64,000 bases of DNA, from NCBI RefSeq assembly GCF_000215955.2, contig NZ_AFNV02000003.1, forward strand, positions 186,001 through 250,000. The letters run 5' to 3'. A model generated the notes under the pieces. The model saw nothing but the letters and a program-made list of their open reading frames with translations, did not search any database and had not been told where the DNA came from. The DNA comes from Salinisphaera shabanensis E1L3A (GTDB lineage: Bacteria; Pseudomonadota; Gammaproteobacteria; Nevskiales; Salinisphaeraceae). Each line of letters starts with the position of its first letter. Positions within the stretch are counted from its first letter, which is position 1. Positions 1-8,550 of the stretch are shown in pieces. The position numbers and the translations under genes are program-made.

Positions 1-632
1 AGATCGTGCAGCACCATGACCACCGTCTTGCCCTCGGCGGCGAGATCGCGCACCAGCTCGAACACCTCGATGGCATGGCCCAGATCGAGCGCGGTGGTGG
101 GTTCGTCGAGCAGCAGTACGGGCGTTTGCTGGGCGATGGCCATGGCAATCCAGGCACGCTGGCGCTGGCCGCCGGACATGGCCTCCAGCGGCCGGTGCGC
201 CAGGGCTTGCAGATCGGCCGCGGCCAGGGCGGCATCGACCACGGCGGCATCCTCGGCCGACCATTGCCGCAGCCAGCTCTGGTGCGGCTGACGCCCGAAG
301 CGGATCAGCTCGGCGGCGGTCAGCCCTTCCGGCGCGGTCACGTTCTGGGGCAGCAGGGCCAGCGCACGGGCGAGTTCGCGTGCGCCGTAGCTGCGGATAT
401 CGCGCCTTTCGAGAGTGATACGCCCGGCCTGCGGTGTATGCAGGCGTGCCAGCGCCGACAGCAGCGTGGATTTGCCGCAGCCGTTGGGCCCGACGATGGC
501 CGTGACCTGTTCGCGCGGAAAGGCGATATCCAGCTCGCTGAGCACTGGCCGCCGGCCATAGCTCACGCACAGCTTTTCGGCCTGGAGTGGGCTGGTCAGC
601 GAAAGGGGCGGCGCTTCGAAAGGCACGGTCAT
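1..632 (-). CDS. Iron-siderophore ABC transporter ATP-binding protein (FecE/FhuC type), 3' end cut by window edge
   Basis: This is the cytoplasmic ATPase that powers import of a ferric siderophore through the two permeases encoded just upstream. The visible 210 codons include Walker A (GPNGCGKST, residues 48-56), a Q-loop (LLPQN), the ABC signature (MSGGQRQRA), Walker B (VLLLDEPT) and the switch histidine (VLHDL) at the window edge. Roughly the last 50 residues of a typical 260-residue FecE/FhuC protein lie outside. The ATG at 632-630 overlaps the TGA of the preceding permease gene (ATGA), so it is translationally coupled as the last gene of the operon. The substrate cannot be read from the ATPase alone. 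Confidence 0.93.
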   Translation of the reverse strand, partial: MTVPFEAPPLSLTSPLQAEKLCVSYGRRPVLSELDIAFPREQVTAIVGPNGCGKSTLLSALARLHTPQAGRITLERRDIRSYGARELARALALLPQNVTAPEGLTAAELIRFGRQPHQSWLRQWSAEDAAVVDAALAAADLQALAHRPLEAMSGGQRQRAWIAMAIAQQTPVLLLDEPTTALDLGHAIEVFELVRDLAAEGKTVVMVLHD

Positions 633-1711
633 ACGCCTATTTTGTGGCCTGGACGCAGCAGTATCCAGAGCAGCACCGGCGCGCCGACCACGGTACTGAT
701 CAGTCCCACCGGAATTTCGATAGGCGAGAACAGCACCCGCCCGGCCAGATCGGCCACCACCATGAGCAGGGCGCCTGCGAGCGTCGCGCCCATCAGGGGC
801 ACGCCGCGCCGCGAGGACAGATGCCGGGCCAGTTCCGGGCCGATCAGCGCGATCAGCCCCACCGGCCCGGCCACGGCGACCGCCAGCGCGGTCAGCCCCA
901 CCGACAGCACGAGCGCGCCCAGGCGGATATGGGCGACACGAATGCCCAGGCCCTGGGCCACGCCTTCGGAAAAACGCACCACGCCGAGCGCCCGAGCCAG
1001 CGCTGCGGCGCCGATCAGGCCGATCACCAGGCCGATGGCGAGCATGTTCAAGGCCAGCGCGCCTACGCCGTTGAGGCTGCCCACGGTCCAGGGGTAGGCC
1101 GCGTTGGCCGCATCGATCGCGCTGCGCGCGAGCATGAGCCGCGTGATCGCATCGAAGGCCGCCCCCACGCCGATGCCGGCTACGAGGAAACGATAGCCCT
1201 GGGTGCCGATGCCGCCGGCCAGGCCAAAGGCGATGGCCGTGGCCACGCTGGCACCGACCAGCGCCATGGCCGGCGGCGCGATGCCCAGGCCCACGCCCAG
1301 TACCGAGGCCACGGCAAAGGCAGTTGCGCCGTTATCCAGGCCGATAATGCCGGGGGTGGCCAGACGGTTGCGGGCCAGGGTCTGCATCAGACAGCCCGCC
1401 AGCGCGAACGCCCCGCCCGAGAGCACGCCGGCGAGCAACCGTGTCCAGCGCAGCTCCTGGACGACGAATACGTCCATGAAGTCGCCGTAACCGAACAATC
1501 CGGCAATGGCAGCCCGCGGCGTGATCGAAACCTCGCCCAGACACAGCGACGCCACGCAGGCGGCCCACAGCGCCGCGGCCAGAAGCAGGTTGGCCACACA
1601 GGCGCGCTTGTCGAGCAGTAGCGAGCGCCCGCTGCGGGCCGAGCCCAGCGGCAGCCGCCAGCTGCCGGCCGGCGCCAGCGCAGGCCGGGCGTGTTCGCTT
1701 GCCGTAGTCAT
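629..1711 (-). CDS. FecCD-family iron-siderophore ABC transporter permease, second subunit
   Basis: This is an inner-membrane permease of 360 residues with about ten hydrophobic segments, typical of the FecCD/BtuC family. The internal stretch GALVLSVGLTALAVAVAGPV and the following IGLIALIGPELARHL-type segment match the conserved region that contacts the ATPase. The frame stays open about 50 codons further upstream, but that part lies inside the neighbouring permease. ATG at 1711-1709 overlaps the upstream TGA as ATGA, so I chose it. It should pair with the 346-residue permease to form the heterodimeric channel. Confidence 0.9.
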   Translation of the reverse strand: MTTASEHARPALAPAGSWRLPLGSARSGRSLLLDKRACVANLLLAAALWAACVASLCLGEVSITPRAAIAGLFGYGDFMDVFVVQELRWTRLLAGVLSGGAFALAGCLMQTLARNRLATPGIIGLDNGATAFAVASVLGVGLGIAPPAMALVGASVATAIAFGLAGGIGTQGYRFLVAGIGVGAAFDAITRLMLARSAIDAANAAYPWTVGSLNGVGALALNMLAIGLVIGLIGAAALARALGVVRFSEGVAQGLGIRVAHIRLGALVLSVGLTALAVAVAGPVGLIALIGPELARHLSSRRGVPLMGATLAGALLMVVADLAGRVLFSPIEIPVGLISTVVGAPVLLWILLRPGHKIGV

Positions 1712-2748
1712 AGCGTGGGCAGGCGCCGCGAGCGCACGACGGCAACCAGCACTGGTGCGCCGATCAATGCCGTGAGTACGCCCAGCGGCAGCTCGGATGG
1801 GCGTACGACCAGACGCGAAACCACATCGGCGCCGAGTGTGAGCACCGCGCCGATCGGCAGGCACAGCCAGAGCGTGGTGCGTACATCCGGGCCGGCGAGC
1901 CCGCGCGCCACGAAGGGGGCGACCAGCCCGATGAACGCGATCGGCCCGGCGATCGCCGTGGCCGAGCCCACCAGCAGTGCGACCGCCAGCACCACCAGCA
2001 GCCGTACCAGGCGTGGCCGGTGGCCCAGGCCGCTGGCGACATGCTCGCCCAGGGCAAGCGCGGCCAGCGGCCGGGCAATGCCGACGACCACGACCGCTGC
2101 CACTGCCAGGCCGGGCAGCAAGGCGATGACATCGTCCGGGCGGCGGCCGGCAAAACTGCCCACCACCCAGAAGCGGATTTCATCGGCGGTGCGCTCGTCG
2201 AACAACAGAATCAGCGAGGTCAGCGCATAGAGCAGGCCCGAGAGCACCGCGCCCGCAAGCACCAGGCGCACCGGATCGTCGCCGGCGCCGCGGACACGCG
2301 AGGCTGCCAGTACCGCCACGCAGCCGGCGAGCGCACCGAACTGGGCGACCGGCACCCGTAACGACGCGGCATCGGCGCCCAGCGCGATGGCGATGGCCAC
2401 GGCAAACGTCGCGCCGCCGCTCACGCCCAGCAGGCCCGGTTCGGCAAGCGGGTTGCGGGTGACCGCCTGCAGCAAGGCGCCGGCCACGGCGAGTGCGGCC
2501 CCCACCAGAACGCCGATCGCGGTGCGCGGCGCGCGTAGCGATTCGATTGTGAACCAGGCGTTGTCGTCGCTGGTGTGCCCACTCAGGGCGCGTATCAGCG
2601 TATCGAGAGAATCAAGCGGACCAATGGCGCCGGCACCGAACAGCAGGCTGGCCACGCACACCAGCAGCGTCGCGGCGCACAGCAGCGCGAACCATAAACG
2701 GACTCGGCGCTGCGGTGCGCCGGCTGCAATGCGTGGCCGGCCGTTCAA
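1708..2748 (-). CDS. FecCD-family iron-siderophore ABC transporter permease, first subunit
   Basis: This 346-residue inner-membrane permease belongs to the FecCD/FhuB/BtuC family. It has an N-terminal membrane segment (FALLCAATLLVCVASLLFG), the family motif VTRNPLAEPGLLGVSGGA near residues 115-132, and a conserved C-terminal IAGPIAFIGLVAPFVAR stretch. It sits between the binding-protein gene and the second permease gene with ATGA overlaps on both sides. Translation of the whole block is therefore coupled. Confidence 0.92.
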   Translation of the reverse strand: MNGRPRIAAGAPQRRVRLWFALLCAATLLVCVASLLFGAGAIGPLDSLDTLIRALSGHTSDDNAWFTIESLRAPRTAIGVLVGAALAVAGALLQAVTRNPLAEPGLLGVSGGATFAVAIAIALGADAASLRVPVAQFGALAGCVAVLAASRVRGAGDDPVRLVLAGAVLSGLLYALTSLILLFDERTADEIRFWVVGSFAGRRPDDVIALLPGLAVAAVVVVGIARPLAALALGEHVASGLGHRPRLVRLLVVLAVALLVGSATAIAGPIAFIGLVAPFVARGLAGPDVRTTLWLCLPIGAVLTLGADVVSRLVVRPSELPLGVLTALIGAPVLVAVVRSRRLPTL

Positions 2749-3680
2749 GGTTGGGCGGCAATACCCAGCGCGCGGGCGATGTCATCGAGAATCGCATTGG
2801 CGGCAAGCGGCCCCGAGGCGCTTGTCCACAGCTGGCCATCGACCGGCACGACCTGATCACGCTGCACCACATCCAGGCGCTCGAAGGCAGGCGAGGTGCG
2901 TGCCTTGGCCAGCGCGGATTCGCCATCGGCGTTGAGGGTGGCCAGAAACAGCCAGTCGCTGTCGATTCGGTCGAGATTTTCCAGGCTCAACGGGTCGCTG
3001 TGTGGCCGGTTTGCTGCGATCTTGCCGTCGTTTCCGGTTTCGAAACCGGCCGCGCTGAGCACGCGTCCCGCAAAGATTCGGGACGACATCACGATGGGGC
3101 CCTGCGGCATCCAGCGGGCAACCGCAGCCTCGGTGTGGGCCGGCAGCTGTGCGCGGATGTGCTCAGCCCGCGCGTCGAAGGCTTCGATGAGCTGCTCGGC
3201 CTTGTCTTCGCGGCCGAGCGCCCGGGCGAACAGCCGGGTTTCGTTCTGCCAGGCGTCGGCCGCGAACGAAGAGCCTTTGGGCACGACGGTCGGTGCGATC
3301 TTCGAGAGTAGCCGGTACTGCGGTTCGGACAGATTCGACGAGGCCAGGATGACGTCCGGGCGCTGGGCGACGACCGCTTCGATATTGGTCTCGCGCGCGG
3401 TGCCGACAATGGCGATATCCGGCACATGGTCGTGCATGTAGTTGGCGACGCTGTCGCCGCCGCGGGTAGCGACAGCCGCAAGCGGGGTCGTGCCCAGCGC
3501 GACGGCGCTATCGAGCGCGCCTTCGTAGAGGGTCACCACGCGCTCGGGCGTGCCGTCGATCTCGACGTCGCCGTAGGCGGTATCCAGCGTGCGTGCGGCA
3601 TGGGCCGTGCCTGCAAGCAGGAGCAGGGCGAGGGCAACGATAAGGCCGGGCGTACGCCGCCGACCGTAGAAAAACGACAT
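2745..3680 (-). CDS. Periplasmic iron-siderophore binding protein of the ABC transporter (FecB/FepB type)
   Basis: The 311-residue product starts with a Sec signal peptide (basic GRRR, then LIVALALLLLAGTAHA, cleavage expected after AHA near residue 28). The mature part has the class III binding-protein pattern: GTPERVVTLYEGALDSAVALG near the N-terminus and VVAQRPDVILASSNLSEPQ in the first lobe. It would capture the ferric siderophore after the outer-membrane receptor and deliver it to the permeases. There is no lipobox, so it should be a soluble periplasmic protein. Its TGA overlaps the ATG of the first permease gene. The siderophore type is unknown. Confidence 0.9.
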   Translation of the reverse strand: MSFFYGRRRTPGLIVALALLLLAGTAHAARTLDTAYGDVEIDGTPERVVTLYEGALDSAVALGTTPLAAVATRGGDSVANYMHDHVPDIAIVGTARETNIEAVVAQRPDVILASSNLSEPQYRLLSKIAPTVVPKGSSFAADAWQNETRLFARALGREDKAEQLIEAFDARAEHIRAQLPAHTEAAVARWMPQGPIVMSSRIFAGRVLSAAGFETGNDGKIAANRPHSDPLSLENLDRIDSDWLFLATLNADGESALAKARTSPAFERLDVVQRDQVVPVDGQLWTSASGPLAANAILDDIARALGIAAQP

Positions 3681-3732
3681 GAAAAACTCCGTGATGGCGC
3701 ACGGTCGAGATCGCGACCGTGCAGGATAATGC

Positions 3733-3761
3733 GCGTCGCCGCCGAGGGCCAGCGGCGACGC
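3733..3761 (-). terminator. Intercistronic GC-rich hairpin between receptor and binding-protein genes
   Basis: GCGTCGCCGC (3733-3742) pairs perfectly with GCGGCGACGC (3752-3761) around a 9-base loop. It lies in the 102-base gap downstream of the TonB-receptor gene and upstream of the binding-protein gene, with no T tract in the minus direction. It may be a partial terminator or an mRNA-stabilising structure that sets receptor expression above ABC-transporter expression. Confidence 0.5.
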
Positions 3762-3782
3762 CCTGGAACCGTTCGCTGGCGG

Positions 3783-5744
3783 CTAGAATTCGACGTTCAC
3801 GCCCAGCCAGTAGCGGCGCCCGTCCTCGACGAAACCGTATTCTTCGTAGTTCACGTCCTCGTCGAAGAGGTTGTAGACGCCGACGTTGAGGGTGGTGGCG
3901 TCGGTCAGGGCGTAGCCCATGCCCGCGTCGACGAACGTGTAGGACGGTGCGATCAGCGCGCTCTGCGAAGGCCCGGTGGTGGGCTGGCTTTCCTCGCCGC
4001 GATAGGTCAGGCGCGCCCAGGAGGCGATGTTCTGCGTGGCTTGCCAGTTGGCAGAGGCGCTGAACAGATGCTTGGGCAGCTGGGTGAGCGGTTCGCCTTC
4101 GTATTCGCCGGATTTCTGCTCGGAATCGGTATAGGTATAGCTCGCGGATACGTCCACCGTGGTGCTCACCGGGGCCGACAGGGCGACTTCCACGCCCTGG
4201 GTGATCGCTTCGTCAACGTTGATGCGATAGGTCGGGTCCGAGCCGAACTGGTTGGGGCCGTCGCTGCAGATATCGATCGGGCAGGACACGCGGGTGATCT
4301 TGTCTTCGAAGTCGTTATGAAACAGCGTCAGGCTGGCGTTGGCGCCCCAGTCGCTAGCATAGAGCAGCGCAAGTTCCTTGTTGACCGAGGTTTCCGGTTC
4401 CAGATCGGGGTTGCCGTAAATATTGCCGCCGCGGCTGATCTGGCCGAAATTGGGCGTGATCTCGCGCAGATCCGGGGCCCTGAAGCCGGTCGACACGCCG
4501 CCCTTGAGGGTCCAGTTGCGGGTCGGGTTCCATACGCCGTACAGGCGCGGGCTGACGTGCGAATCGAAGTTCTCGTCGTGGTCCAGACGCAGCCCGCCGG
4601 TGAGTGCGAAGGTGTCGGTAAGCATCCATTCGTCTTCGGCGAACACGGCCCAGATGTCTTTTTCGACATCGGTCAGATCGGAAATCTGGTTGGTGGTGCC
4701 GTCGGCGAGTTCCTGGCGCTCGGCGCTGGCGCCCAGGGTCACAACGTGCATGCCCAAGGGCATGACCACGCTGGTCTTGGCCACCGTATTGGTGATCTCG
4801 ATTTCACGGCTCGAGTTTTCGGCCGTTTCGCGCTGGATATAGGTATCGGTGGTGCCGAAGTCCCAGCGGCCCTGGTGGGTCAGGGCGTAGTGCTCGCGCG
4901 AATAGCGGTTGAAGGAATCGGTGCAGCCACCGCGACAGCCGGTCACCCGGCCGGAGCGCCCGACGTTCTGTTCCCGTGTCTGCTCTTCGGCGCCGGCTTC
5001 GAGGGTGAAGTCCTGGTTGTCGGTGGGCGTGAACGCCAGGCGCGCGGTGAGGTTGCGCAGGTCCTTGCCTTCATAGCCGTCGATGATCTCGTCTTCGGCG
5101 CGACGGCTGACCTTGCCGTAGAGCTGCAGGCCCAGCAGGTCCTGCTTGAGCGGGCCGCCGACATAGAAGTTCGCGCTCTGGCGGTTACCCGAGTCGCCGT
5201 CTTCCTGGATGATGGTGTCGGCCTGTACGGCGCCGCCCCAGTCCTCGGGCACCTTGCGGGTGATGATATTGATTACGCCGCCGATGGCATCGGAGCCGTA
5301 GAGCGTGGACATCGGCCCGCGGATGACTTCGATGCGGTCGATGGCCTGCAGCGGCGGCAAAAAGTCCTGTTCGAAGCCGGCACTGCCGTTCGGACGCGTT
5401 TCGCGGGTGTTCTGGCGTTTGCCGTCGACGAGGATGAGCGTATAGGCGCTGGGCATGCCGCGAATGCTGATATCGCGGCCGTTGTCGCCCGCGCCGCCGC
5501 CGGTCACGATGACGCCGGGCACATCCTGCAGGGCATCGGTGACGTTGCGGTAATAGCGTTTTTCGATCTTCTCCTGATCAATCACGCTGATCGACGCCGG
5601 CGCGTCTTCGATCTGCTGCTCGTGTCCGGAGGCCGTCACCACGACCTCGCCTAGTGACATGGCCTCCTGGGCGGTTGCCGCGGTGGCGCCGCATATTGCC
5701 ACTGTAGACCCCAGCACCCGACAGACACGCTGAATACGCTTCAT
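3783..5744 (-). CDS. TonB-dependent siderophore receptor (FepA/CirA-like)
   Basis: This outer-membrane receptor of 653 residues imports ferric siderophore using TonB energy. A signal peptide (ends about residue 25, ATAQ) precedes a TonB box-like stretch (SLGEVVVTASG). The plug domain follows (ASISVIDQEKIEKRYYRNVT, then GGAGDNGRDISIRGMPSAYT and IEVIRGPMSTLYGSDAIGGV). A beta-barrel ends in the typical aromatic residue (GVNVEF). Two extracellular-looking Cys pairs (GCRGGC and CPIDIC) recall disulfide-bearing loops of catecholate receptors, so a catecholate substrate is plausible but inferred. The ABC genes follow 102 bases downstream on the same strand. Confidence 0.92.
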   Translation of the reverse strand: MKRIQRVCRVLGSTVAICGATAATAQEAMSLGEVVVTASGHEQQIEDAPASISVIDQEKIEKRYYRNVTDALQDVPGVIVTGGGAGDNGRDISIRGMPSAYTLILVDGKRQNTRETRPNGSAGFEQDFLPPLQAIDRIEVIRGPMSTLYGSDAIGGVINIITRKVPEDWGGAVQADTIIQEDGDSGNRQSANFYVGGPLKQDLLGLQLYGKVSRRAEDEIIDGYEGKDLRNLTARLAFTPTDNQDFTLEAGAEEQTREQNVGRSGRVTGCRGGCTDSFNRYSREHYALTHQGRWDFGTTDTYIQRETAENSSREIEITNTVAKTSVVMPLGMHVVTLGASAERQELADGTTNQISDLTDVEKDIWAVFAEDEWMLTDTFALTGGLRLDHDENFDSHVSPRLYGVWNPTRNWTLKGGVSTGFRAPDLREITPNFGQISRGGNIYGNPDLEPETSVNKELALLYASDWGANASLTLFHNDFEDKITRVSCPIDICSDGPNQFGSDPTYRINVDEAITQGVEVALSAPVSTTVDVSASYTYTDSEQKSGEYEGEPLTQLPKHLFSASANWQATQNIASWARLTYRGEESQPTTGPSQSALIAPSYTFVDAGMGYALTDATTLNVGVYNLFDEDVNYEEYGFVEDGRRYWLGVNVEF

Positions 5745-5767
5745 TTATCCCCCAAAGAATTTTTAAT

Positions 5768-5786
5768 GCGAATAATTCCTATTAAG
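5768..5786. promoter_or_regulatory. Candidate Fur box in the divergent siderophore-receptor/LysR promoter region
   Basis: The 144-base gap between the divergent receptor and LysR genes has an AT-rich island unlike the surrounding GC-rich DNA. Within it, 5768-5786 (GCGAATAATTCCTATTAAG) matches the 19-base Fur consensus at about 10-11 positions by eye, in a palindromic arrangement. Iron-dependent repression of the receptor is expected from family knowledge. The match is only moderate and no promoter hexamers are clear. Confidence 0.4.
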
Positions 5787-5888
5787 ATTGTGCTATAAAG
5801 CGAGTTGCAGTTGGCCGAACGTGTCATTGCGCCTGATGCAACAACCCATCGGCACAGGCGCTTCGGTCGCATGCGAGGGAGACGCGGG

Positions 5889-6791
5889 ATGCACCGATTG
5901 AGCGAACTCGCGGCGTTTGTTGCCGTGGTGGAGAGCGCCAGCCTGACCGCCACGGCGCGCCAGATGTCGTTATCGAAATCCACCTTGAGCCGCCGTCTGA
6001 CGCGGCTCGAGGCACGGGTGGGTCAGCCGCTTTTACGTCGGCGTTCGTACGGTCTGGAGCCGACGGATGCCGGCCAGGTCTTTGCCGGCTATTGCCGCGA
6101 CATGCTCGATATCGACCGCGAAAGCCGATATGCGCTGGAGCAATTGAGCGAACGCGTGGTCGGGCAGCTGACCGTGCATGCGCACCCGCTGTTCATGCGC
6201 GGCTGGTTCATGCATAACGTCGAGGCGTTTCTGGCGCGCTTCACTGAAATCGAGCTCAATCTGGTCACACTCACCCAGCCGCCGACCGGTGGTTCGGGCG
6301 TGTCGTTGTGCCTGTGGCCGGGCGAGCTTGGCGACTGCGGCCTGCGTAGCGAAGTGGTGGGGTACCTCACCCGTGGGATCTATGCCCATCCGGATTATCT
6401 GGCCGAGCGGGGGACACCCACCCATCCGCGTGAGCTGGCCGATCATCAATGGGTGGACATGCTCGGCGAGCGGCGCGTACCGCTGGAACTGCGCAACGAC
6501 AGGCAGCGCCTGGTGTATCGGCTGGCGCCTCTACGGCTGCGCGCGCGTACCGATCAACTCGTACTGCAGGCCGATGCGATCGCCCGCCGTGGCGGCCTCG
6601 GTGTGCTCCCCGACTGGACCGCGGCCAAACGCTCGCACGCGCATCCGGGCACGCTTTGCCGCTGCCTGCCGGATTGGTCCTTGCCCGCGCTGCCGGTGAC
6701 GCTTGCCTATCCCTACGGGCGTTTGCCGCGCAAGACGGTCTGTCTGCTCGATTATCTGCGCGAGGCTATTCCGCAGGCGTGGCGCATCTAG
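5889..6791 (+). CDS. LysR-family transcriptional regulator
   Basis: This is a 300-residue regulator with an N-terminal winged HTH (residues 1-60: LTATARQMSLSKSTLSRRL recognition region, then LEARVGQPLLRRRSYGLEPT) and a LysR substrate-binding domain. ATG at 5889 is preceded by AGGGAG about 8 bases upstream; the open frame reaches further up but that part looks non-coding. It is divergent from the siderophore receptor gene, so it may regulate the uptake operon in response to a siderophore or metabolite. That role is inferred from position only; AraC-type regulators are more usual for siderophore operons. Confidence 0.88.
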   Translation: MHRLSELAAFVAVVESASLTATARQMSLSKSTLSRRLTRLEARVGQPLLRRRSYGLEPTDAGQVFAGYCRDMLDIDRESRYALEQLSERVVGQLTVHAHPLFMRGWFMHNVEAFLARFTEIELNLVTLTQPPTGGSGVSLCLWPGELGDCGLRSEVVGYLTRGIYAHPDYLAERGTPTHPRELADHQWVDMLGERRVPLELRNDRQRLVYRLAPLRLRARTDQLVLQADAIARRGGLGVLPDWTAAKRSHAHPGTLCRCLPDWSLPALPVTLAYPYGRLPRKTVCLLDYLREAIPQAWRI

Positions 6792-6917
6792 CCGGCCGTG
6801 CGCTGACTAACGTTCCGGCGATTCATTGAGGCGCATTGGCCCGCGGCGGCCTCCGCCTCTTGTATTTGGCATCGATCGTACGCAGCTACTCCGCATTGCC
6901 CGCAATAATATTGTTTT

Positions 6918-8174
6918 ATGCCAAGCCTTTTCGACGGTGCGAGTGCGCGTATCGAAGCCGCGCTCGAATATATCGACATCTCCGACGACATCGCCCAGCA
7001 GTTGGCCCAGCCGGATACGGCGCTGAAAGTGTCCGTACCTTTGCGCCACGACGACGGCGAGATGAAGCTCTATCCCGGTTATCGCGTGCGCTACGACACC
7101 ACGCTCGGTCCGGCCAAGGGCGGGATTCGTTTCCACCCGGACGTGAACGCCGATGAGGTCTCCACCCTGGCGTTCTGGATGACGATGAAATGCGCGGTGC
7201 TCGGCCTGCCGTTTGGCGGCGGCAAGGGCGGTATTGCGATTGATCCGAAACGACTTTCGCCGGCAGAAATGGAGCGGCTTTCGCGCGCCTATGTCGACAA
7301 GATCGCGGACTTCATCGGGCCGGATTCCGATATCCCGGCGCCGGACGTGAATACCAATCCACGCGTGATGGGTTGGATGATGGACCAGTACCGCATTATC
7401 AATCGTGCCGAAGTGCGCGACGTGATTACCGGCAAACCGGTCGAAATGGGCGGCTCCGAAGGCCGCACCACGGCCACCGGCGATGGCGCTTTTCATACCC
7501 TGCAAACGATGATGGCGCGTTGGGATCGCGACGCCGAGGGCACGACGGTAGCCGTGCAGGGCTTCGGCAACGCCGGCCAGCAGTTCGCGCGCCTGTGTGC
7601 CGACGCAGGCTACACCGTGGTGGCAGTCAGTGACTCCGGCGGCGGGATCTACGACGAAAACGGTCTGGATATCGATGCCGTTGCCAAGGCCAAGCAGTCC
7701 GATGGTTCCGTGACCGCGGCCGACGGCGAGCAGATATCCAACGACGACTTGATCGCGCTCAAGGTGGATGTACTGGCACCCGCGGCGTTGGAAAACGTCA
7801 TCACCGAGGACAATGTCGCCAATGTGCAGGCCGGCGTGATTGTTGAAATCGCCAACGGGCCGGTAGCCAGCGAAGCAGACGCCACGCTCATCGACAATGA
7901 TGTGCAGGTCCTGCCGGATATTCTCGCCAACGCCGGCGGCGTGACGGTGAGCTATTTCGAATGGGTGCAGAACCGCCAAGCCTGGTACTGGGACGCTGAT
8001 ACCGTGGCCGAGCGGCTGGAAAAACGCATGGTCGATGCCACCGAACGCGTGGCCGAGCGCGCCGAATCGCTGGAGATCGACTACCGCACCGCGGCCTATG
8101 TGATCGCGCTGGAAAAACTCGAAAACGCCGCCCAGGCCCGCGGTACCAGCAGCTTCTTTCGCGATGGTGGTTAG
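6918..8174 (+). CDS. Glu/Leu/Phe/Val dehydrogenase (glutamate dehydrogenase family)
   Basis: This 418-residue protein oxidatively deaminates an amino acid, most likely glutamate, to its 2-oxo acid with NAD(P). Visible motifs are GGIRFHP (68-74), substrate lysine K91 (TMKCAV), catalytic lysine K103 in FGGGKGG, catalytic aspartate D143 (PAPDVNT) and the Rossmann loop GFGNAG (215-220). The length matches the 410-430 residue hexameric GDH class. No clear Shine-Dalgarno precedes ATG 6918; AT-rich bases lie just upstream. It appears to be a single-gene unit. Specificity between glutamate and branched-chain or aromatic amino acids cannot be settled here. Confidence 0.93.
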   Translation: MPSLFDGASARIEAALEYIDISDDIAQQLAQPDTALKVSVPLRHDDGEMKLYPGYRVRYDTTLGPAKGGIRFHPDVNADEVSTLAFWMTMKCAVLGLPFGGGKGGIAIDPKRLSPAEMERLSRAYVDKIADFIGPDSDIPAPDVNTNPRVMGWMMDQYRIINRAEVRDVITGKPVEMGGSEGRTTATGDGAFHTLQTMMARWDRDAEGTTVAVQGFGNAGQQFARLCADAGYTVVAVSDSGGGIYDENGLDIDAVAKAKQSDGSVTAADGEQISNDDLIALKVDVLAPAALENVITEDNVANVQAGVIVEIANGPVASEADATLIDNDVQVLPDILANAGGVTVSYFEWVQNRQAWYWDADTVAERLEKRMVDATERVAERAESLEIDYRTAAYVIALEKLENAAQARGTSSFFRDGG

Positions 8175-8550
8175 CTGAGACGCCGGGGCGGCTCCGGTAC
8201 CCCGGCATCGCTCGATTCGCGCAGAACAGGCCGACCGCAATGCAACATCGCGGCCGGCGTTCGTGACGGTTTCGGTTCCGTTCCTTGCTTCGCCCGCGTT
8301 TGGGGCGCCGGCGCAAGCGATTGATAAGTCGAGCGTGTTCGCTTTGCTGAACGTCTAGCCGTGGCGACAAACGGGCAATTTGGGCCGCCCGCCCGCCGCG
8401 GCGTGCTTGACGCTGCACGCGGTACGATGAATTACTAAGCGCGTCAGTGGAATGACATTTCGTTTTAGTTCGCTGGCCGCAATAGAAGCAAAAATAAATA
8501 AGGCCCGCTCGCCCTTTACGGGTACCCGGCGAGGCCGCTCAGGAGGAGAA
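8175..8550. other. 376-base intergenic region
   Basis: No convincing coding frame lies between the dehydrogenase and the lipoprotein hydrolase. It holds a hairpin right after the dehydrogenase stop (8182-8206). The last 100 bases are AT-richer and presumably contain the hydrolase promoter. A short stem (CTCGCC at 8508-8513 with GGCGAG at 8528-8533) in the putative leader ends just before the strong AGGAGG site. Confidence 0.6.
8182..8206 (+). terminator. GC hairpin after the dehydrogenase gene, no T tract
   Basis: GCCGGGG (8182-8188) pairs with CCCCGGC (8200-8206) around an 11-base loop, starting 8 bases after the TAG. No run of T follows, so rho-independent termination is uncertain. It may protect the 3' end. 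Confidence 0.45.

Noticed and set aside
587-1621. Plus-strand frame of 344 codons rich in His, Gln, Arg and Gly over the permease gene
   Set aside because: Composition is typical of antisense reading of a membrane protein; no hydrophobic core or motif.
3426-5654. A 742-codon open frame antisense to the TonB-dependent receptor gene
   Set aside because: It is a GC-codon shadow of the receptor: low-complexity Ala/Gly/Val/Arg composition, no family motif, and the opposite strand encodes a complete receptor.
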